Source of the DNA: Pseudomonas fluvialis
Lineage (GTDB): Bacteria > Pseudomonadota > Gammaproteobacteria > Pseudomonadales > Pseudomonadaceae
DNA length: 64,000 nt
Assembly (NCBI RefSeq): GCF_002234375.1
Contig: NZ_NMQV01000014.1
Location: 124,001 to 188,000, forward strand
Reading direction: 5' to 3'
Shown in pieces: positions 31,710 to 42,566 of the stretch. How positions within the stretch are numbered: position 1 is the first letter of the stretch; the number at the start of each line of letters is the position of its first letter. The translations under genes and the position numbers were made by a program. Below the pieces are notes generated by a model. The model was not told the origin of the DNA, did not search any database, and saw only the letters and a program-made list of their open reading frames with translations.

Positions 31710-33125
31710 TTACACAGTTAATTCAGGTGAATGGCGACCTTCACGGGCCGGCAATGTGAGGCGGGACGTATCGAAGCTCAGCGGCACGCTGGTATTGGCT
31801 ACATCTTCGAGAAAGTCCGGGTAACGGTAGTCACGTGCGAAGTAGGAAAAAGACTTCAGCTGGTAATAGTGCTCGGCATCCATGTAGCGCTGGCTGATTT
31901 CACGGGAAACTGCCAGCGCCCGCGCATGACTCATCTGTGGGCTGAGATTCAGGTGGTTTACGCCGAAACAAGGCGAGTGGCTGAGGGATGCACCAAAGGC
32001 TGAAAGCTCATTCAAATAACTTTCGCTCTCTTGCGGCCAGCCATAGACGATAACCGGCCCGACCGATACGCCGTGGAACTGATCCTTGCGTGCATCCAGC
32101 CAATTGAGCGTTTCAGCCAGGCTATCGTCAGTTTCGCCGGCAAACATCAGCAGGTTCACTTTGACCTTGATGCCATTGACGGCACAGGCCTCCAGCAGGC
32201 GGGAGGCTCTGTCCAGGTAACCTTGTGGTTTCTTGCTTTTCTGCATCCTCTGTAACTGCTGTAGGCTGGCGCTCTCCAGCCCCAGATCAAGTACTGTGAG
32301 GCCGGTTGCGGCAAGGTCGGCCATCAGTTCCGGGCGAATGTTGTCGACGCGGCCTTCACTGCGCCAGCGCAGCTCCAGCTCGGCCTCTGACAAGGCCTCG
32401 GCAAAATCGGCGACCCAGCCCTTGGTCGGCACAAACATCGAGGCCTCAAAATACGGTGTCATTTCAATCAGGTTGTCTCGCAGCAATGTCGCCCCCAGCT
32501 CCTCGACAACCTGACTGGCAGGCTTTAGCGGTTGCAGGCGCTCGCTGCGCTCCTGACAGAAGCTGCAGCCCATGCCGCAGCCGCGTGAAACTTCAATGCT
32601 GGGCTGGTAGAGCTCACGCTGATGTAGCAGCCGGTAATCCAGTATCGAACTCTGTGATGCCGGGCTGCCCAGCAATAACCCGGTGGCATTTCGCGTCCCC
32701 CCCAGCAACTCGACAATTTGCCACTCCGCCAGACCGGCGATCACCCGATCTGCCAAGGGCAGCAGAGCCTTGAGGCGCTCCGGGTTATCCCCCACTACCC
32801 AGCGACCACCGACAATAAAGCGCAGCGAAGGGTACAGCGCTTTTGCCTGGCGCATGAACAGATCCGCCCACTCCACGGCATAGAAGCTGGGCAGGGAAAT
32901 AAGGACAGGTAAGGACTTATCCAGCCCCAGATTTTCTGCTTTCAGTAACAGTGATTCCGGACGATCGAAGTGACCGTGGAGCACTACAGGATCAAACCCG
33001 TGGCGCTGCAGCACCGTGGCCAGCGAGAGCAGGCCGTAGTTCAAGTATTGGTGGCGACGGTTGATTGGGGTATCGGCCTTTTTAACTTGTAGCTGCCCCG
33101 CGCTGATGCAAATCACCCGGCTCAT
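31710..33125 (-). CDS. B12-binding-type radical SAM protein inside the hsd operon
   Basis: This 471-residue protein has an N-terminal Rossmann-like region (about 25-150, resembling cobalamin-binding domains of class B radical SAM enzymes, without a clear DxHxxG motif). The radical SAM cluster motif is Cys183-x3-Cys187-x2-Cys190 in [15 protein letters not shown]. Downstream barrel motifs include LDLGLESAS and [14 protein letters not shown]. The start overlaps the hsdR stop by ATGA, and hsdM follows 6 bases after its stop, so it is cotranslated with the restriction genes. The substrate is unknown. Nothing in its sequence suggests a tRNA methylthiotransferase: no TRAM domain is visible. Confidence 0.9.
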   Translation of the reverse strand: MSRVICISAGQLQVKKADTPINRRHQYLNYGLLSLATVLQRHGFDPVVLHGHFDRPESLLLKAENLGLDKSLPVLISLPSFYAVEWADLFMRQAKALYPSLRFIVGGRWVVGDNPERLKALLPLADRVIAGLAEWQIVELLGGTRNATGLLLGSPASQSSILDYRLLHQRELYQPSIEVSRGCGMGCSFCQERSERLQPLKPASQVVEELGATLLRDNLIEMTPYFEASMFVPTKGWVADFAEALSEAELELRWRSEGRVDNIRPELMADLAATGLTVLDLGLESASLQQLQRMQKSKKPQGYLDRASRLLEACAVNGIKVKVNLLMFAGETDDSLAETLNWLDARKDQFHGVSVGPVIVYGWPQESESYLNELSAFGASLSHSPCFGVNHLNLSPQMSHARALAVSREISQRYMDAEHYYQLKSFSYFARDYRYPDFLEDVANTSVPLSFDTSRLTLPAREGRHSPELTV

Positions 33126-35494
33126 TGGGCATGCTCATAGATGGCTTGCTCAAGATCGCGTACTGCCGCCGTAAAGGAAGGCCTCCCGCCAAACGCCTTG
33201 ACCAGCTCGATGGGCGCACCGATCTGGCTGAAGGGGTCGAGCTGGAGGATCTTGATGTCCTCGATGTGCTCGATGCCGGTGTCGGCGTACTTATCCAGCA
33301 GCGCTTCCAGCACCTGGCGGGCTGCACCGGAATATTTGGCGAAGTAGTTGCGCTTCTTGACCTGCTCGGCGCGCTCCTTGCGCGACAGCGGCGGCTGGTC
33401 GAAGGCGACGTGGCAGATCAGATCGAACGGATCGAGCGGCTTGCCCTGCTTCTTTTCCACTTCTTCGGCCAGGGCCTCCCACATCACGCCCTGGGCAGCC
33501 ATTTCGTCGATGATGGCCTTCTTCTGCTCGGCATCACTCCAGCGGCGCAGGAAGTCATCCAGCGAGGCGAACTGCTTGTGCACGCAGGCACGGGTGTAGT
33601 CGTGCAGCGACTCGGTGATCAGCTTGCCGTCCGGCCCGTAGTACTGCACGCGTTCGGCGATGACGTAGATCGGCAGGTTGTCGATGACGTACTTGATGCG
33701 CTTCTTGCCGTCTTGCTCGCCGGTGAACTCAACATCTGTGGGCTGATCGGGCATGCCTGCAGTGATGCCGTCTTCATCGGCCAGCGGGCTGTCCGGTGGC
33801 ACGGGGGACTCATCGCCCTCGGGGGCGTAGATCACCACCGGGTCACCGTCGAAGGCCGGGTCGGCAAACAGCTCGGTGGCCTTCTTGAAGTCCATGATGG
33901 TGAACCAGTACTTGCCGAAGTCTTCGTTGATGCGGGTGCCGCGACCGATGATCTGCTTGAACTCGGTCATCGACTTGATGTGCTGGTCGAGGACGATCAG
34001 CTTGCAGGTCTGGGCATCGACGCCGGTGGTCATCAGCTTGCTGGTGGTGGCGATGACCGGGTAGCGCTCTTCCGGGTTGATGAAGTTGTCCAGCTCGGCC
34101 TTGCCTTCCTGATCGTCGCCGGTGATGCGCATGACGTACTTGCGGTTCTCGGCCACCCGCTCGGGGTTGAGGTTGACCAAGGCCTGGCGCATGCGCTCGG
34201 CATGGTTGATGTCGTCGCAAAAAACAATGGTTTTCTGGAACGGATCGGTGGCCTTGAGGAACTCGGTGACCTTCTGCGCGACCAGCTGGGTACGCGCCTC
34301 GATGACCAGGGTGCGGTCCATGTCCTTGAGGTTGTAGATGCGGTCTTCGATCAGCTCGCCGTTCTTGTCGAGCATGCCCTTGGGCGGCCGCCAGCCTTGC
34401 AGGTCTTTGTCGAAGTCGATGCGCACCACTTTGTAAGGGGCAAGAAAGCCGTCTTCGATGCCCTGCTTGAGGGTGTAGCTGTACACCGGCTCACCGAAGT
34501 AGGTGATGCTGGAAACGTCCTTGGTTTCCTTCGGCGTGGCGGTGAGGCCGACGTGGGTGGCGCTGGAGAAGTAGTCGAGAATCTCGCGCCAGGCGGAATC
34601 CTCAGCGGCGCTGCCGCGGTGGCATTCATCGATGACGATCAGGTCGAAGAAGTCGCGGGAGAACTGCTTGTAGACGTTCATCTCCTCTTCAGCGCCGGTA
34701 ACGGCCTGATAGAGCGACAGGTAGATCTCGTAGGAGGTGTCGATCTGGCGTTTGGCGATCTTGGTCATCGCCTGGCCGAAGGGTTTGAAGTCGTTGTTCT
34801 TGGTCTGGTCGACCAGGATGTTGCGGTCGGCGAGGAAGAGGATGCGTTTCTTCTGCCCGGACTTCCACAGCCGCCAGATGATCTGGAAGGCGGTGTAGGT
34901 CTTGCCGGTACCGGTGGCCATGACCAGCAGCACGCGGTCCTGCCCACGCGCCACGGCTTCAACCGTGCGGTTGATGGCGTTCATCTGGTAGTAGCGCGGC
35001 ATGCGCCCGGAGCCGTCGTCGTAGTAAGGCGCGGCGACCTTGTGCCGGGCCTGGTCGTCCAGCCCCTTCCACTGGCAGTAGCGTTGCCAGAGCTCATCGG
35101 GGCTGGGGAACTCGGCGAGGCTCAGCTCGCTTTCGACCTGAGCGCCAGTGCCGCTGCGGTCATGGAACAGAAAGCCATCGCCGTTGCTGGAGAACACGAA
35201 GGGCACATCCAACGCCTCGGCATAGCCCAGCGCCTGCTGCATGCCGGAGCCAATCGAGTGCTTGTTGTCCTTCGCTTCGATGATGGCGATGGGCAGGTTG
35301 GCCTGGTGGTAGAGGATGAAGTCGGCGCGGCGCGATTCGCCCCGGCTGTGGAGCTTGCCGCGGACGATGATGCGGCCCTTGGTAAAGCTGACTTCCTCGC
35401 GCACCTGCTTGTGCATATCCCAGCCGGCTTGCTGAATGGCCGGAGCGATGTATTTGCTGCAGATGTCCCGTTCGGAAAGCGACTTTTTGTCCAT
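33122..35494 (-). CDS. hsdR: Type I restriction enzyme motor/endonuclease subunit HsdR
   Basis: HsdR translocates DNA and cleaves unmodified DNA. The 790-residue protein is of the shorter EcoEI-like class. The PD-(D/E)xK nuclease site is Asp58 with Glu73-Ala-Lys75 (IIEAKD). The SF2 motor shows Walker A ATGTGKT (near 200) and motif II DECH in [10 protein letters not shown]. Motif III is TATPKE, and the C-terminal helicase lobe contains [15 protein letters not shown]. The C-terminal third is helical and would contact HsdM/HsdS. It is first in a six-gene operon. Confidence 0.97.
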   Translation of the reverse strand: MDKKSLSERDICSKYIAPAIQQAGWDMHKQVREEVSFTKGRIIVRGKLHSRGESRRADFILYHQANLPIAIIEAKDNKHSIGSGMQQALGYAEALDVPFVFSSNGDGFLFHDRSGTGAQVESELSLAEFPSPDELWQRYCQWKGLDDQARHKVAAPYYDDGSGRMPRYYQMNAINRTVEAVARGQDRVLLVMATGTGKTYTAFQIIWRLWKSGQKKRILFLADRNILVDQTKNNDFKPFGQAMTKIAKRQIDTSYEIYLSLYQAVTGAEEEMNVYKQFSRDFFDLIVIDECHRGSAAEDSAWREILDYFSSATHVGLTATPKETKDVSSITYFGEPVYSYTLKQGIEDGFLAPYKVVRIDFDKDLQGWRPPKGMLDKNGELIEDRIYNLKDMDRTLVIEARTQLVAQKVTEFLKATDPFQKTIVFCDDINHAERMRQALVNLNPERVAENRKYVMRITGDDQEGKAELDNFINPEERYPVIATTSKLMTTGVDAQTCKLIVLDQHIKSMTEFKQIIGRGTRINEDFGKYWFTIMDFKKATELFADPAFDGDPVVIYAPEGDESPVPPDSPLADEDGITAGMPDQPTDVEFTGEQDGKKRIKYVIDNLPIYVIAERVQYYGPDGKLITESLHDYTRACVHKQFASLDDFLRRWSDAEQKKAIIDEMAAQGVMWEALAEEVEKKQGKPLDPFDLICHVAFDQPPLSRKERAEQVKKRNYFAKYSGAARQVLEALLDKYADTGIEHIEDIKILQLDPFSQIGAPIELVKAFGGRPSFTAAVRDLEQAIYEHAQ

Positions 35495-35644
35495 AACCCC
35501 AATTCCCTTTCAAGCCGGCCTGGTCGCTCCATTCCGGTACTGCTGATTGTGCTCGATTGGCGTAAATGTACCTTGTTTGGCGTTGATTGGGGCTGGCGGG
35601 GCGGTCATTTTAGCGGCTTACGCTACGACTTCTTTTCTGAGTGC

Positions 35645-36757
35645 TCATAGCAGTTTTTTAGCTAAATCTTCCGTCCTCGGGTGGTAATAGCGCATCAGCA
35701 TCCGTGTGTCTTGGTGTCCGGTGATTTTGGTCAACTCATGCAGCGGGAAAATTTCGGCCAGGCGCGAGGTGGCTTCGTGGCGCAGGTCATGAAAGCGCAA
35801 ATCCATCAGAAACGGATCGTCGCTGATGTGTTTGTCGATCTTGGCCTGAGAAAGCTTTTTCTGTTTGAGGTGAAGGCTTAGCCCTTCTGCGTAGGCGCTG
35901 CGTGCATCGACGATGGCGTCCGCGAAAGCCTTGGTGATTGAGTCCGGCCGGCTTTTAAAACAGCGGCCATCGTCGCGTTTGGTGAGACTTTCCAGTATCT
36001 CCACCGCCTTGCTGGATAGGGGGACGCCACGGGCGGTTCCGTTCTTGGTCATGGGCAGTAGGGCAACCCGCTTGGCCAGGTTTACGTTGCTGCGCAGCAG
36101 GCCGGCTATCTCGCTTCGGCGCATCGCCGTTTCCACGGCGAAGGCGACGATCTTCGGCAGCTCGGCCGAGCGCGAGTAGCGGTAAATCATTTCCAGCTCA
36201 TCGAGGTGCTCGCAAATCAGTACGCCGTCGCGCAGTGTCCAAACGTCTGCGCTCAAGATGCGTCTATCTCTGGCGTCATCAACACTGGGCTGGCGAATCA
36301 GCTCCACGGGGTTGCTCAAGGACTCCATACGCCACTCTTTGCGAGCGATGGTGAAGACATGAGAAATCAAAGCAAGCTCGCGACGGACTGTGGCCGCTGC
36401 CAGCCCCTCTGCGAGGCGTTGATCGCGGTAGCTGGCCATGTCGGCGCCACGGATACTGGCGAGTGATCGTAGGGCCAGCGGATGGCGTTGCAGAGCCTGG
36501 ATGCGGGATAGCTCGGAGTCGCTACTGCGCTTCTTGCTAGTAACCTGCTCGGCGTACATCTCCAGGGCTTTGGCGAAGGAGGTTGATTCCGCTTCGTTAC
36601 GGCTGACGAAGACGCCGGCGTCCATTTCGCGCTCGATCATCGTTGCCCAAGCTTTCGCTTCAGCCTGGGTGTTGAAAGTGCGGGTCTGTTGGGGCCACCC
36701 TTTACGCCTGATTTGGGCGTGCCACTGGTATGGACCTTTCTTCCTGATCGTCGCCAT
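35645..36757 (-). CDS. Tyrosine recombinase/phage-type integrase
   Basis: This integrase probably mobilises the accessory island. From ATG 36757 the product is 370 residues (GTG 36769 is the alternative start). An N-terminal AP2-like arm-binding region (ATIRKKGPYQWHAQIRRKGW..) and a core-binding domain (about 60-165) precede the catalytic domain. That domain carries Arg in AMRRSEIAGL, Lys in TKNGTARGVPL, HDLRHEATSR and GHQDTRMLMRYYH with the Tyr nucleophile. All catalytic positions are present. It lies at the island right edge, 38 bases from the core MBL gene, pointing inward. Confidence 0.93.
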   Translation of the reverse strand: MATIRKKGPYQWHAQIRRKGWPQQTRTFNTQAEAKAWATMIEREMDAGVFVSRNEAESTSFAKALEMYAEQVTSKKRSSDSELSRIQALQRHPLALRSLASIRGADMASYRDQRLAEGLAAATVRRELALISHVFTIARKEWRMESLSNPVELIRQPSVDDARDRRILSADVWTLRDGVLICEHLDELEMIYRYSRSAELPKIVAFAVETAMRRSEIAGLLRSNVNLAKRVALLPMTKNGTARGVPLSSKAVEILESLTKRDDGRCFKSRPDSITKAFADAIVDARSAYAEGLSLHLKQKKLSQAKIDKHISDDPFLMDLRFHDLRHEATSRLAEIFPLHELTKITGHQDTRMLMRYYHPRTEDLAKKLL

Positions 36758-36807
36758 CGTCAATCGCACTGTGCCAAAAATGTGCCATTTATCCTACAGG
36801 AATACCC

Positions 36808-37452
36808 ATGGAACCCGCAAAAGCCGCGCTAATACGCGAAACCTTCCCCGTTGGCCCTTTGCAGTGCAACTGCACGATCATCGGCGACCCTGTGACCAAG
36901 AAGGCCGTAGTGGTAGATCCGGGCGGCAATCCTGAGCTGATCATGGCGCGTCTGGAGGCTCATGGGCTGAAGGTGGTGAGCATCATCCACACCCACGCCC
37001 ATCTCGATCATTTTCTCGCTTCGGGGCAGATGAAGGAGAAGACCGGCGCGACGCTGCACCTGCACAAGGAAGACCAGTTCCTCTGGGACAACCTGGAAAT
37101 GCAGTGCCGCATGTTTGGTGTGCCTTACACGCCGGTGCCGGCACCGGATCAGTGGCTCAGTGATGACGAGGAGCTGGCCTGCGGCTGTGGTGTGGCGTTG
37201 CACACGCCGGGTCATACGCCGGGCTCGATGAGCTTCTGGTTTGCCGATGCCAAGTTGCTGATTGCCGGTGACACGCTGTTCAAACGCGGTATTGGTCGCA
37301 CGGATTTGTGGGGTGGCGATTACTCGACCATCGAGCGCTCGATTCGCCAGCGCCTGTATTGCCTGGACGAGGATGCCACCGTGGTCACCGGGCATGGCCC
37401 GGATACCCGGCTGGGCGACGAAATGCGTGACAACCCCTTCGTGCGTGCCTGA
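36808..37452 (+). CDS. GloC/YcbL-like MBL-fold hydrolase (glyoxalase II type)
   Basis: The 214-residue metallo-beta-lactamase-fold protein has the metal motif THAHLDH (near residue 57-63). It also has HTPGHTPGSMSFW, the GDTLFKRGIGRTDL motif and the final VVTGHGPDT. Length and motif order match the YcbL/GloC type II glyoxalase group, which hydrolyses S-lactoylglutathione. It is the first core gene to the right of the integrase. The integration junction should lie just upstream, in 36758-36807. Confidence 0.88.
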   Translation: MEPAKAALIRETFPVGPLQCNCTIIGDPVTKKAVVVDPGGNPELIMARLEAHGLKVVSIIHTHAHLDHFLASGQMKEKTGATLHLHKEDQFLWDNLEMQCRMFGVPYTPVPAPDQWLSDDEELACGCGVALHTPGHTPGSMSFWFADAKLLIAGDTLFKRGIGRTDLWGGDYSTIERSIRQRLYCLDEDATVVTGHGPDTRLGDEMRDNPFVRA

Positions 37453-37529
37453 GCACGGAATCTTTTCCGCCCGGCGTGCTCCAATTCGGCAAGGCACTTG
37501 GCCTGGCTGTTGAATACGGGAGATTCACC

Positions 37530-38210
37530 ATGATGTTCAGACCTTCGCGAATGCTCTTGCTGGCCACTGCCGTGGCATTGGGGGCTGGTTGTGCGGTGCA
37601 GAACCCTTATGTGCGCGATGACGGACAGATGCGCAAGTCGACCACCTACGGCACTGTCGGGGCGATTGCCGGTGCGGCGGTGGGGGCGGCGACATCCAGC
37701 AAGAAGGACCGTACCAAAGGTGCGCTGATTGGCGCGGCCGTAGGTGCGGCGGCGGGTGGTGGCTACGGCTACTATGCCGACAAACAGGAAGCCGAGCTGC
37801 GCCGCAGCATGCAGGGAACCGGGGTCGAGGTGCAGCGCCAGGGAGACAATATCCAGCTGATCATGCCGGGCAACATCACTTTTGCCACCAACTCTGCCGA
37901 TATCGCCGGCAACTTCTATGCGCCGTTGAACAACCTGGCCAACTCCTTCCGCCTGTACGACCAGAACAGCATCGAGATTGTCGGGCATACCGACAATGTG
38001 GGCGCTCACGCCTACAACCTGAATCTCTCGCAGCGTCGTGCGCAGAGTGTGGCCAGTTACCTGATGGCGCAGGGCGTTAACGGCATGCGTATTACCACGC
38101 GCGGCATGGGGCCTGACCAGCCGGTGGCCAGCAATGCCACAGAATCCGGACGGGCGCAAAACCGCCGTGTCGAGATCAATCTGCGGCCGTTGCCCAACGC
38201 GCAGTATTAA
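37530..38210 (+). CDS. OmpA-family peptidoglycan-associated lipoprotein (YiaD-like)
   Basis: This 226-residue lipoprotein has a lipobox in ALGAGC, where Cys becomes the lipidated N-terminus. A glycine-zipper region follows (GTVGAIAGAAVGAA and GALIGAAVGAAAGGGYGYY, about 35-85). A C-terminal OmpA domain (about 115-220) has NSIEIVGHTDNVGAHAYNLNLSQRRA, the standard peptidoglycan-binding pattern. It likely tethers the outer membrane to peptidoglycan. The first ATG of the ATGATG pair at 37530 has GGGAGA upstream. Confidence 0.9.
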   Translation: MMFRPSRMLLLATAVALGAGCAVQNPYVRDDGQMRKSTTYGTVGAIAGAAVGAATSSKKDRTKGALIGAAVGAAAGGGYGYYADKQEAELRRSMQGTGVEVQRQGDNIQLIMPGNITFATNSADIAGNFYAPLNNLANSFRLYDQNSIEIVGHTDNVGAHAYNLNLSQRRAQSVASYLMAQGVNGMRITTRGMGPDQPVASNATESGRAQNRRVEINLRPLPNAQY

Positions 38211-38224
38211 CGTGTGTCGCTAGC

Positions 38225-38252
38225 AAAACGCCCCGCATCAGCGGGGCGTTTT
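38225..38252. terminator. Rho-independent terminator between lipoprotein and acyltransferase genes
   Basis: Perfect stem aaaacgccccgc / gcggggcgtttt with loop atca. A and T flanks make it usable in both directions. Confidence 0.9.
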
Positions 38253-38275
38253 CTTAATCAGCGGAGCGTTAGGGA

Positions 38276-39187
38276 TCAGCGGCGAATGACCGGATAGCGC
38301 TGGTGCAGGTCCTGCAGTTGGCGATCCTTGGCTTGCCATAGCTGGTTGACCCACTGCTGGAACTGCAGACGGTACTGTTCATCGCTGTCGTAGCTTTTGC
38401 CCAGGAACTCGGCGGGAATTTCCAGGGTTTCCACGCGCATCACCACGCTGTGTACCTGGCCACTGAGCAGGCTCCAGAAGCTCGGATTGCCGTCGGGATA
38501 GTGGAGGGTGACGTTGACCAGTGCGCTGAGCTGCTCGCCCATGGCGTCGAGGACGAAGGCGATACCGCCGGCCTTGGGCTTGAGCAGGTACTGGAAGGGT
38601 GACTGCTGCTGGCTGTGCTTGGCCGGGGTAAGACGGGTGCCTTCGAGAAAATTGAACACCGATACCGGATTGGTCTTGTAGCGCTCGCAGGCCTTGCGGG
38701 TGGTTTCCAGGTCCTTGCCCTGCTTTTCCGGGTATTTGGCCAGGTAGGCCTTGCTGTAGCGTTTCATGAAGGGGAATTCCAGCGCCCACCAGCACAGGCC
38801 GATCACCGGTACCCAGATCAGCTCCTGCTTGAGGAAGAACTTGAGCAGCGGAATGCGTCGGTTGCACTGGTATTGCAGCACCAGGATGTCCACCCAGCTC
38901 TGGTGGTTGCTGGTCACCAGGTAGGAGTGCTGCTTGTCCAGGCCCTGCAGGCCCTGCACGTCCCAGCGAATGGGTTGTACCAGGTCCATCCACAGGCTGT
39001 TGATGGCAATCCAGGTTTCCGCGATCCAGTGCATGACAAAGCGCAGTTGGCGCTGGATGAACGGGATGGGGATGAGCAGCTTGAGCAGGGCCAGGGCGAA
39101 CAGCGGCCAGCACCAGAACAGGGTGTTGGCTGCCAGGATCAGGCTGGCTATCAGGCCGCGCAGGGGGGCGGGAAGAAATCGCAGCAT
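38276..39187 (-). CDS. PlsC-type acyltransferase (YihG-like)
   Basis: This 303-residue membrane-associated acyltransferase has a hydrophobic N-terminus (about residues 10-40). The catalytic HX4D motif is NHQSWVDILVLQ near residue 93 and the substrate motif FLEGTRLTPAK lies near 180. The family moves acyl chains to lysophosphatidic acid or related lipids, and the YihG branch is closest by eye. It is a single gene, convergent with the lipoprotein gene and upstream of nothing obviously related. Confidence 0.85.
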   Translation of the reverse strand: MLRFLPAPLRGLIASLILAANTLFWCWPLFALALLKLLIPIPFIQRQLRFVMHWIAETWIAINSLWMDLVQPIRWDVQGLQGLDKQHSYLVTSNHQSWVDILVLQYQCNRRIPLLKFFLKQELIWVPVIGLCWWALEFPFMKRYSKAYLAKYPEKQGKDLETTRKACERYKTNPVSVFNFLEGTRLTPAKHSQQQSPFQYLLKPKAGGIAFVLDAMGEQLSALVNVTLHYPDGNPSFWSLLSGQVHSVVMRVETLEIPAEFLGKSYDSDEQYRLQFQQWVNQLWQAKDRQLQDLHQRYPVIRR

Positions 39188-39275
39188 GGTGGGCTCTTTG
39201 CAGTTGAAAGTATCAACATGGTTAACGCTTGTTCACTGACCTGCAAGCCTCATGGCTGACCAGTCGGTCTTGGCT

Positions 39276-40610
<1,335 letters not shown>

Positions 40611-40612
40611 GC

Positions 40613-42208
40613 TCAGCTCAGTTTGCGTGGGTGGGCGAAGGTGATGCGGAAGCAGCTGCCGCCGCCTTCGCGGGGTTCATAGTCGAGGCGGGCCTGGTTG
40701 CTCTCGCACAGCTCGCGAGAAATATACAGGCCCAGGCCGGTCCCTTTGTTCTCGGTGGTAAAGAAGGGTTCGAAAATGTGCTGCAGTTGTTCCGGCTGCA
40801 CGCCAGGGCCGTCGTCCAGCACTTCCAGTACTGGCAGATCACTGTCGCTGTCACGGAACAGTTTGAGCCAGACCTGGCCGTGCTTGTGGCGCTGGGCACT
40901 ATAACGCAGGCCGTTCTGTACCAGGTTGCTGATTACCTGGGTCAGCTGGTGCGGGTCCATGCGCGTCTGCAGGCTGCCGCTGCTGGTTTCCAGGTGCAGG
41001 CTGTACTTGTCGCTGGCGTGGTTGCTGCGGAAGTCGCTGGCGAAGCGATGTAGCCAGTATTTCAGATCGAGTAGCTGGGGTTCGGCCTGGCGTCGGCGTG
41101 ACAGTTGCAGGACATTCTCGATCACCAGGTTCATGCGCCGCGAATGGTCCTGGATGATCTGCGCCAGGCGCTGGTCGGCGGGGTCCAGTGCCTCGGACTC
41201 CTGCAACAGTTGCGCGGCATGGCTGATGGCCCCCAGTGGGTTGCGGATTTCGTGGGCGATGCCGGCGGTCAGGCGTCCCAGTGACGCCAGCTTGAGTTGC
41301 TGGGCCTGCTGGGCGACCTGCGACAGGTCGTCGAGAAAGACCAGGGTGTGTGTCTGCCCGTTACGCTGCAGGGGAACAAAGCTGGGTTGCAGCAGTGGGC
41401 CCGTCGGCGAGGTCTGCAGACCTTCCGAACGCAGCGTCGGATTGATCAGCCATTGCTGCAGGCGGCGGATCAGCTCCGGGGCGAAGGGGTCGAGGATTTT
41501 TCCCACCAGCTTGTTCTTGCCGATCAGGCTCAGGGCGCCCTGGTTGGCCTGTAGAACCCGGTGCTGGCTATCCAGCACGAGAATGCCGGTGCGCATGCGC
41601 TGGATGATCAGCTCGTTGAGTTCTTCCAGGTTGGCCAGCTCGGCGGCGCGCTGCTCGGCCAGGCTCTCGCTCTGTTGCAGGCGCTTGGTCAGTCCCTGGA
41701 CAAACAGGGCCACGGCAAAACATAGCGCGCCCAGACCGCCAGCCTGCAGGAACTGCCCGGCTGCCCCAGGATGGGCCAGGCTCAGATAAAAGGTCAGGTA
41801 GATGATGCCACTGGCCGCTGCCGCCGCGATCAGCAGGCCGATGCGTCCATGCAGCAGGATATTGGCGATCGCCACGGAGATGACCATCAGATGGCCGATA
41901 CCGCTGGGGGTGCCGCCGGCAGCGTAGAACAGGGCGCCAAGCAGCAGGATATCGCCGAGCGCCAGGCTGAAGACCTGTAACAGGTGGCGTGGGCGATTGA
42001 CCAGCAGGCTCACCAGCAGGTTGAACCCCAGGTAGAACCAGCTGCCGTAGCGGAACAGCTGGGCGTGGGCCATGTTTAGCAACTGGTCGTCGAGGCTGCT
42101 GGCGATCAGCACCAGCAGCGCCAGGCCGATGCTCAGCCGGTAAAGATGGTACAGGCGCAGCAGGCGTCGTGCGGGGGCGCCGCTGAAAGCCAGGTCCTGC
42201 GGGCTCAC
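40613..42208 (-). CDS. pilS: Sensor histidine kinase PilS
   Basis: PilS senses pilin level in the inner membrane and phosphorylates PilR. The product is 531 residues. Six hydrophobic segments occupy about residues 15-195. A PAS domain (about 205-310) precedes the HisKA phospho-acceptor in GIAHEIRNPLGAISHAAQLL. The HATPase motifs NLVQNGLRYS, DDGPGV and GTGLGLYISREL follow. GTG at 42208 gives the typical length and overlaps the previous gene stop as GTGA; the longer upstream frame lacks family features. Confidence 0.92.
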   Translation of the reverse strand: MSPQDLAFSGAPARRLLRLYHLYRLSIGLALLVLIASSLDDQLLNMAHAQLFRYGSWFYLGFNLLVSLLVNRPRHLLQVFSLALGDILLLGALFYAAGGTPSGIGHLMVISVAIANILLHGRIGLLIAAAAASGIIYLTFYLSLAHPGAAGQFLQAGGLGALCFAVALFVQGLTKRLQQSESLAEQRAAELANLEELNELIIQRMRTGILVLDSQHRVLQANQGALSLIGKNKLVGKILDPFAPELIRRLQQWLINPTLRSEGLQTSPTGPLLQPSFVPLQRNGQTHTLVFLDDLSQVAQQAQQLKLASLGRLTAGIAHEIRNPLGAISHAAQLLQESEALDPADQRLAQIIQDHSRRMNLVIENVLQLSRRRQAEPQLLDLKYWLHRFASDFRSNHASDKYSLHLETSSGSLQTRMDPHQLTQVISNLVQNGLRYSAQRHKHGQVWLKLFRDSDSDLPVLEVLDDGPGVQPEQLQHIFEPFFTTENKGTGLGLYISRELCESNQARLDYEPREGGGSCFRITFAHPRKLS

Positions 42209-42420
42209 GAACGATCCTGCGGGAGATGCTCGGGGCAGCAGTACCATTGCTGCTGGAAGGCAATCGCGCGCTGTTGCGGGACAAAGGCGGCACAGTGGGC
42301 GCAGCGCACCATCGGCTGACTGTCGCGTGGTGGCTGCCCGGCACTGCGTCGCAGGCGTCGCCACAGCCACAGGGCGGCCAGTATCAGGGCCAGCAGAATA
42401 ACAAGACGGACAATACCCAT
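42205..42420 (-). CDS. PP0621-family small membrane/zinc-ribbon protein
   Basis: This 71-residue protein has one membrane segment (IVRLVILLALILAALWLW) followed by a basic stop-transfer stretch. A cytoplasmic Cys/His cluster, MVRCAHCAAFVPQQRAI..YCCPEH, looks like a small zinc ribbon. The PP0621 family lies upstream of pilS in other Pseudomonas. Role unknown. The ATG at 42420 was chosen over longer frames because the conserved MGIVRL start and hydrophobic helix begin there. Its stop overlaps the pilS start. Confidence 0.85.
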   Translation of the reverse strand: MGIVRLVILLALILAALWLWRRLRRSAGQPPRDSQPMVRCAHCAAFVPQQRAIAFQQQWYCCPEHLPQDRS

Positions 42421-42566
42421 GGCAGGCTCGCAGGAAGATTGGGCTTGCAGTTTAGGGTGTCTGGCCGCGTTGCGGCAAACGCCTGGGCGCGTTGTCGGGG
42501 GCCAGGCAATGCGGGACAATGGCCGTCTTTGGCGGCCGCTGGGCCGTGTTTTTCTGGAGAGCGGCA

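Noticed and set aside
33125..35650. 841-codon plus-strand frame
   Set aside because: Lies opposite hsdR. It is Leu/Val/Asp/Gly-rich and lacks any motif.
36758..36807. Attachment-site core repeat matching the left side of the island
   Set aside because: I looked for stretches such as ttatcctacagg and aatgtgccattt near 23660-24460 and 27139-27371 and found no match, so no att site is claimed.
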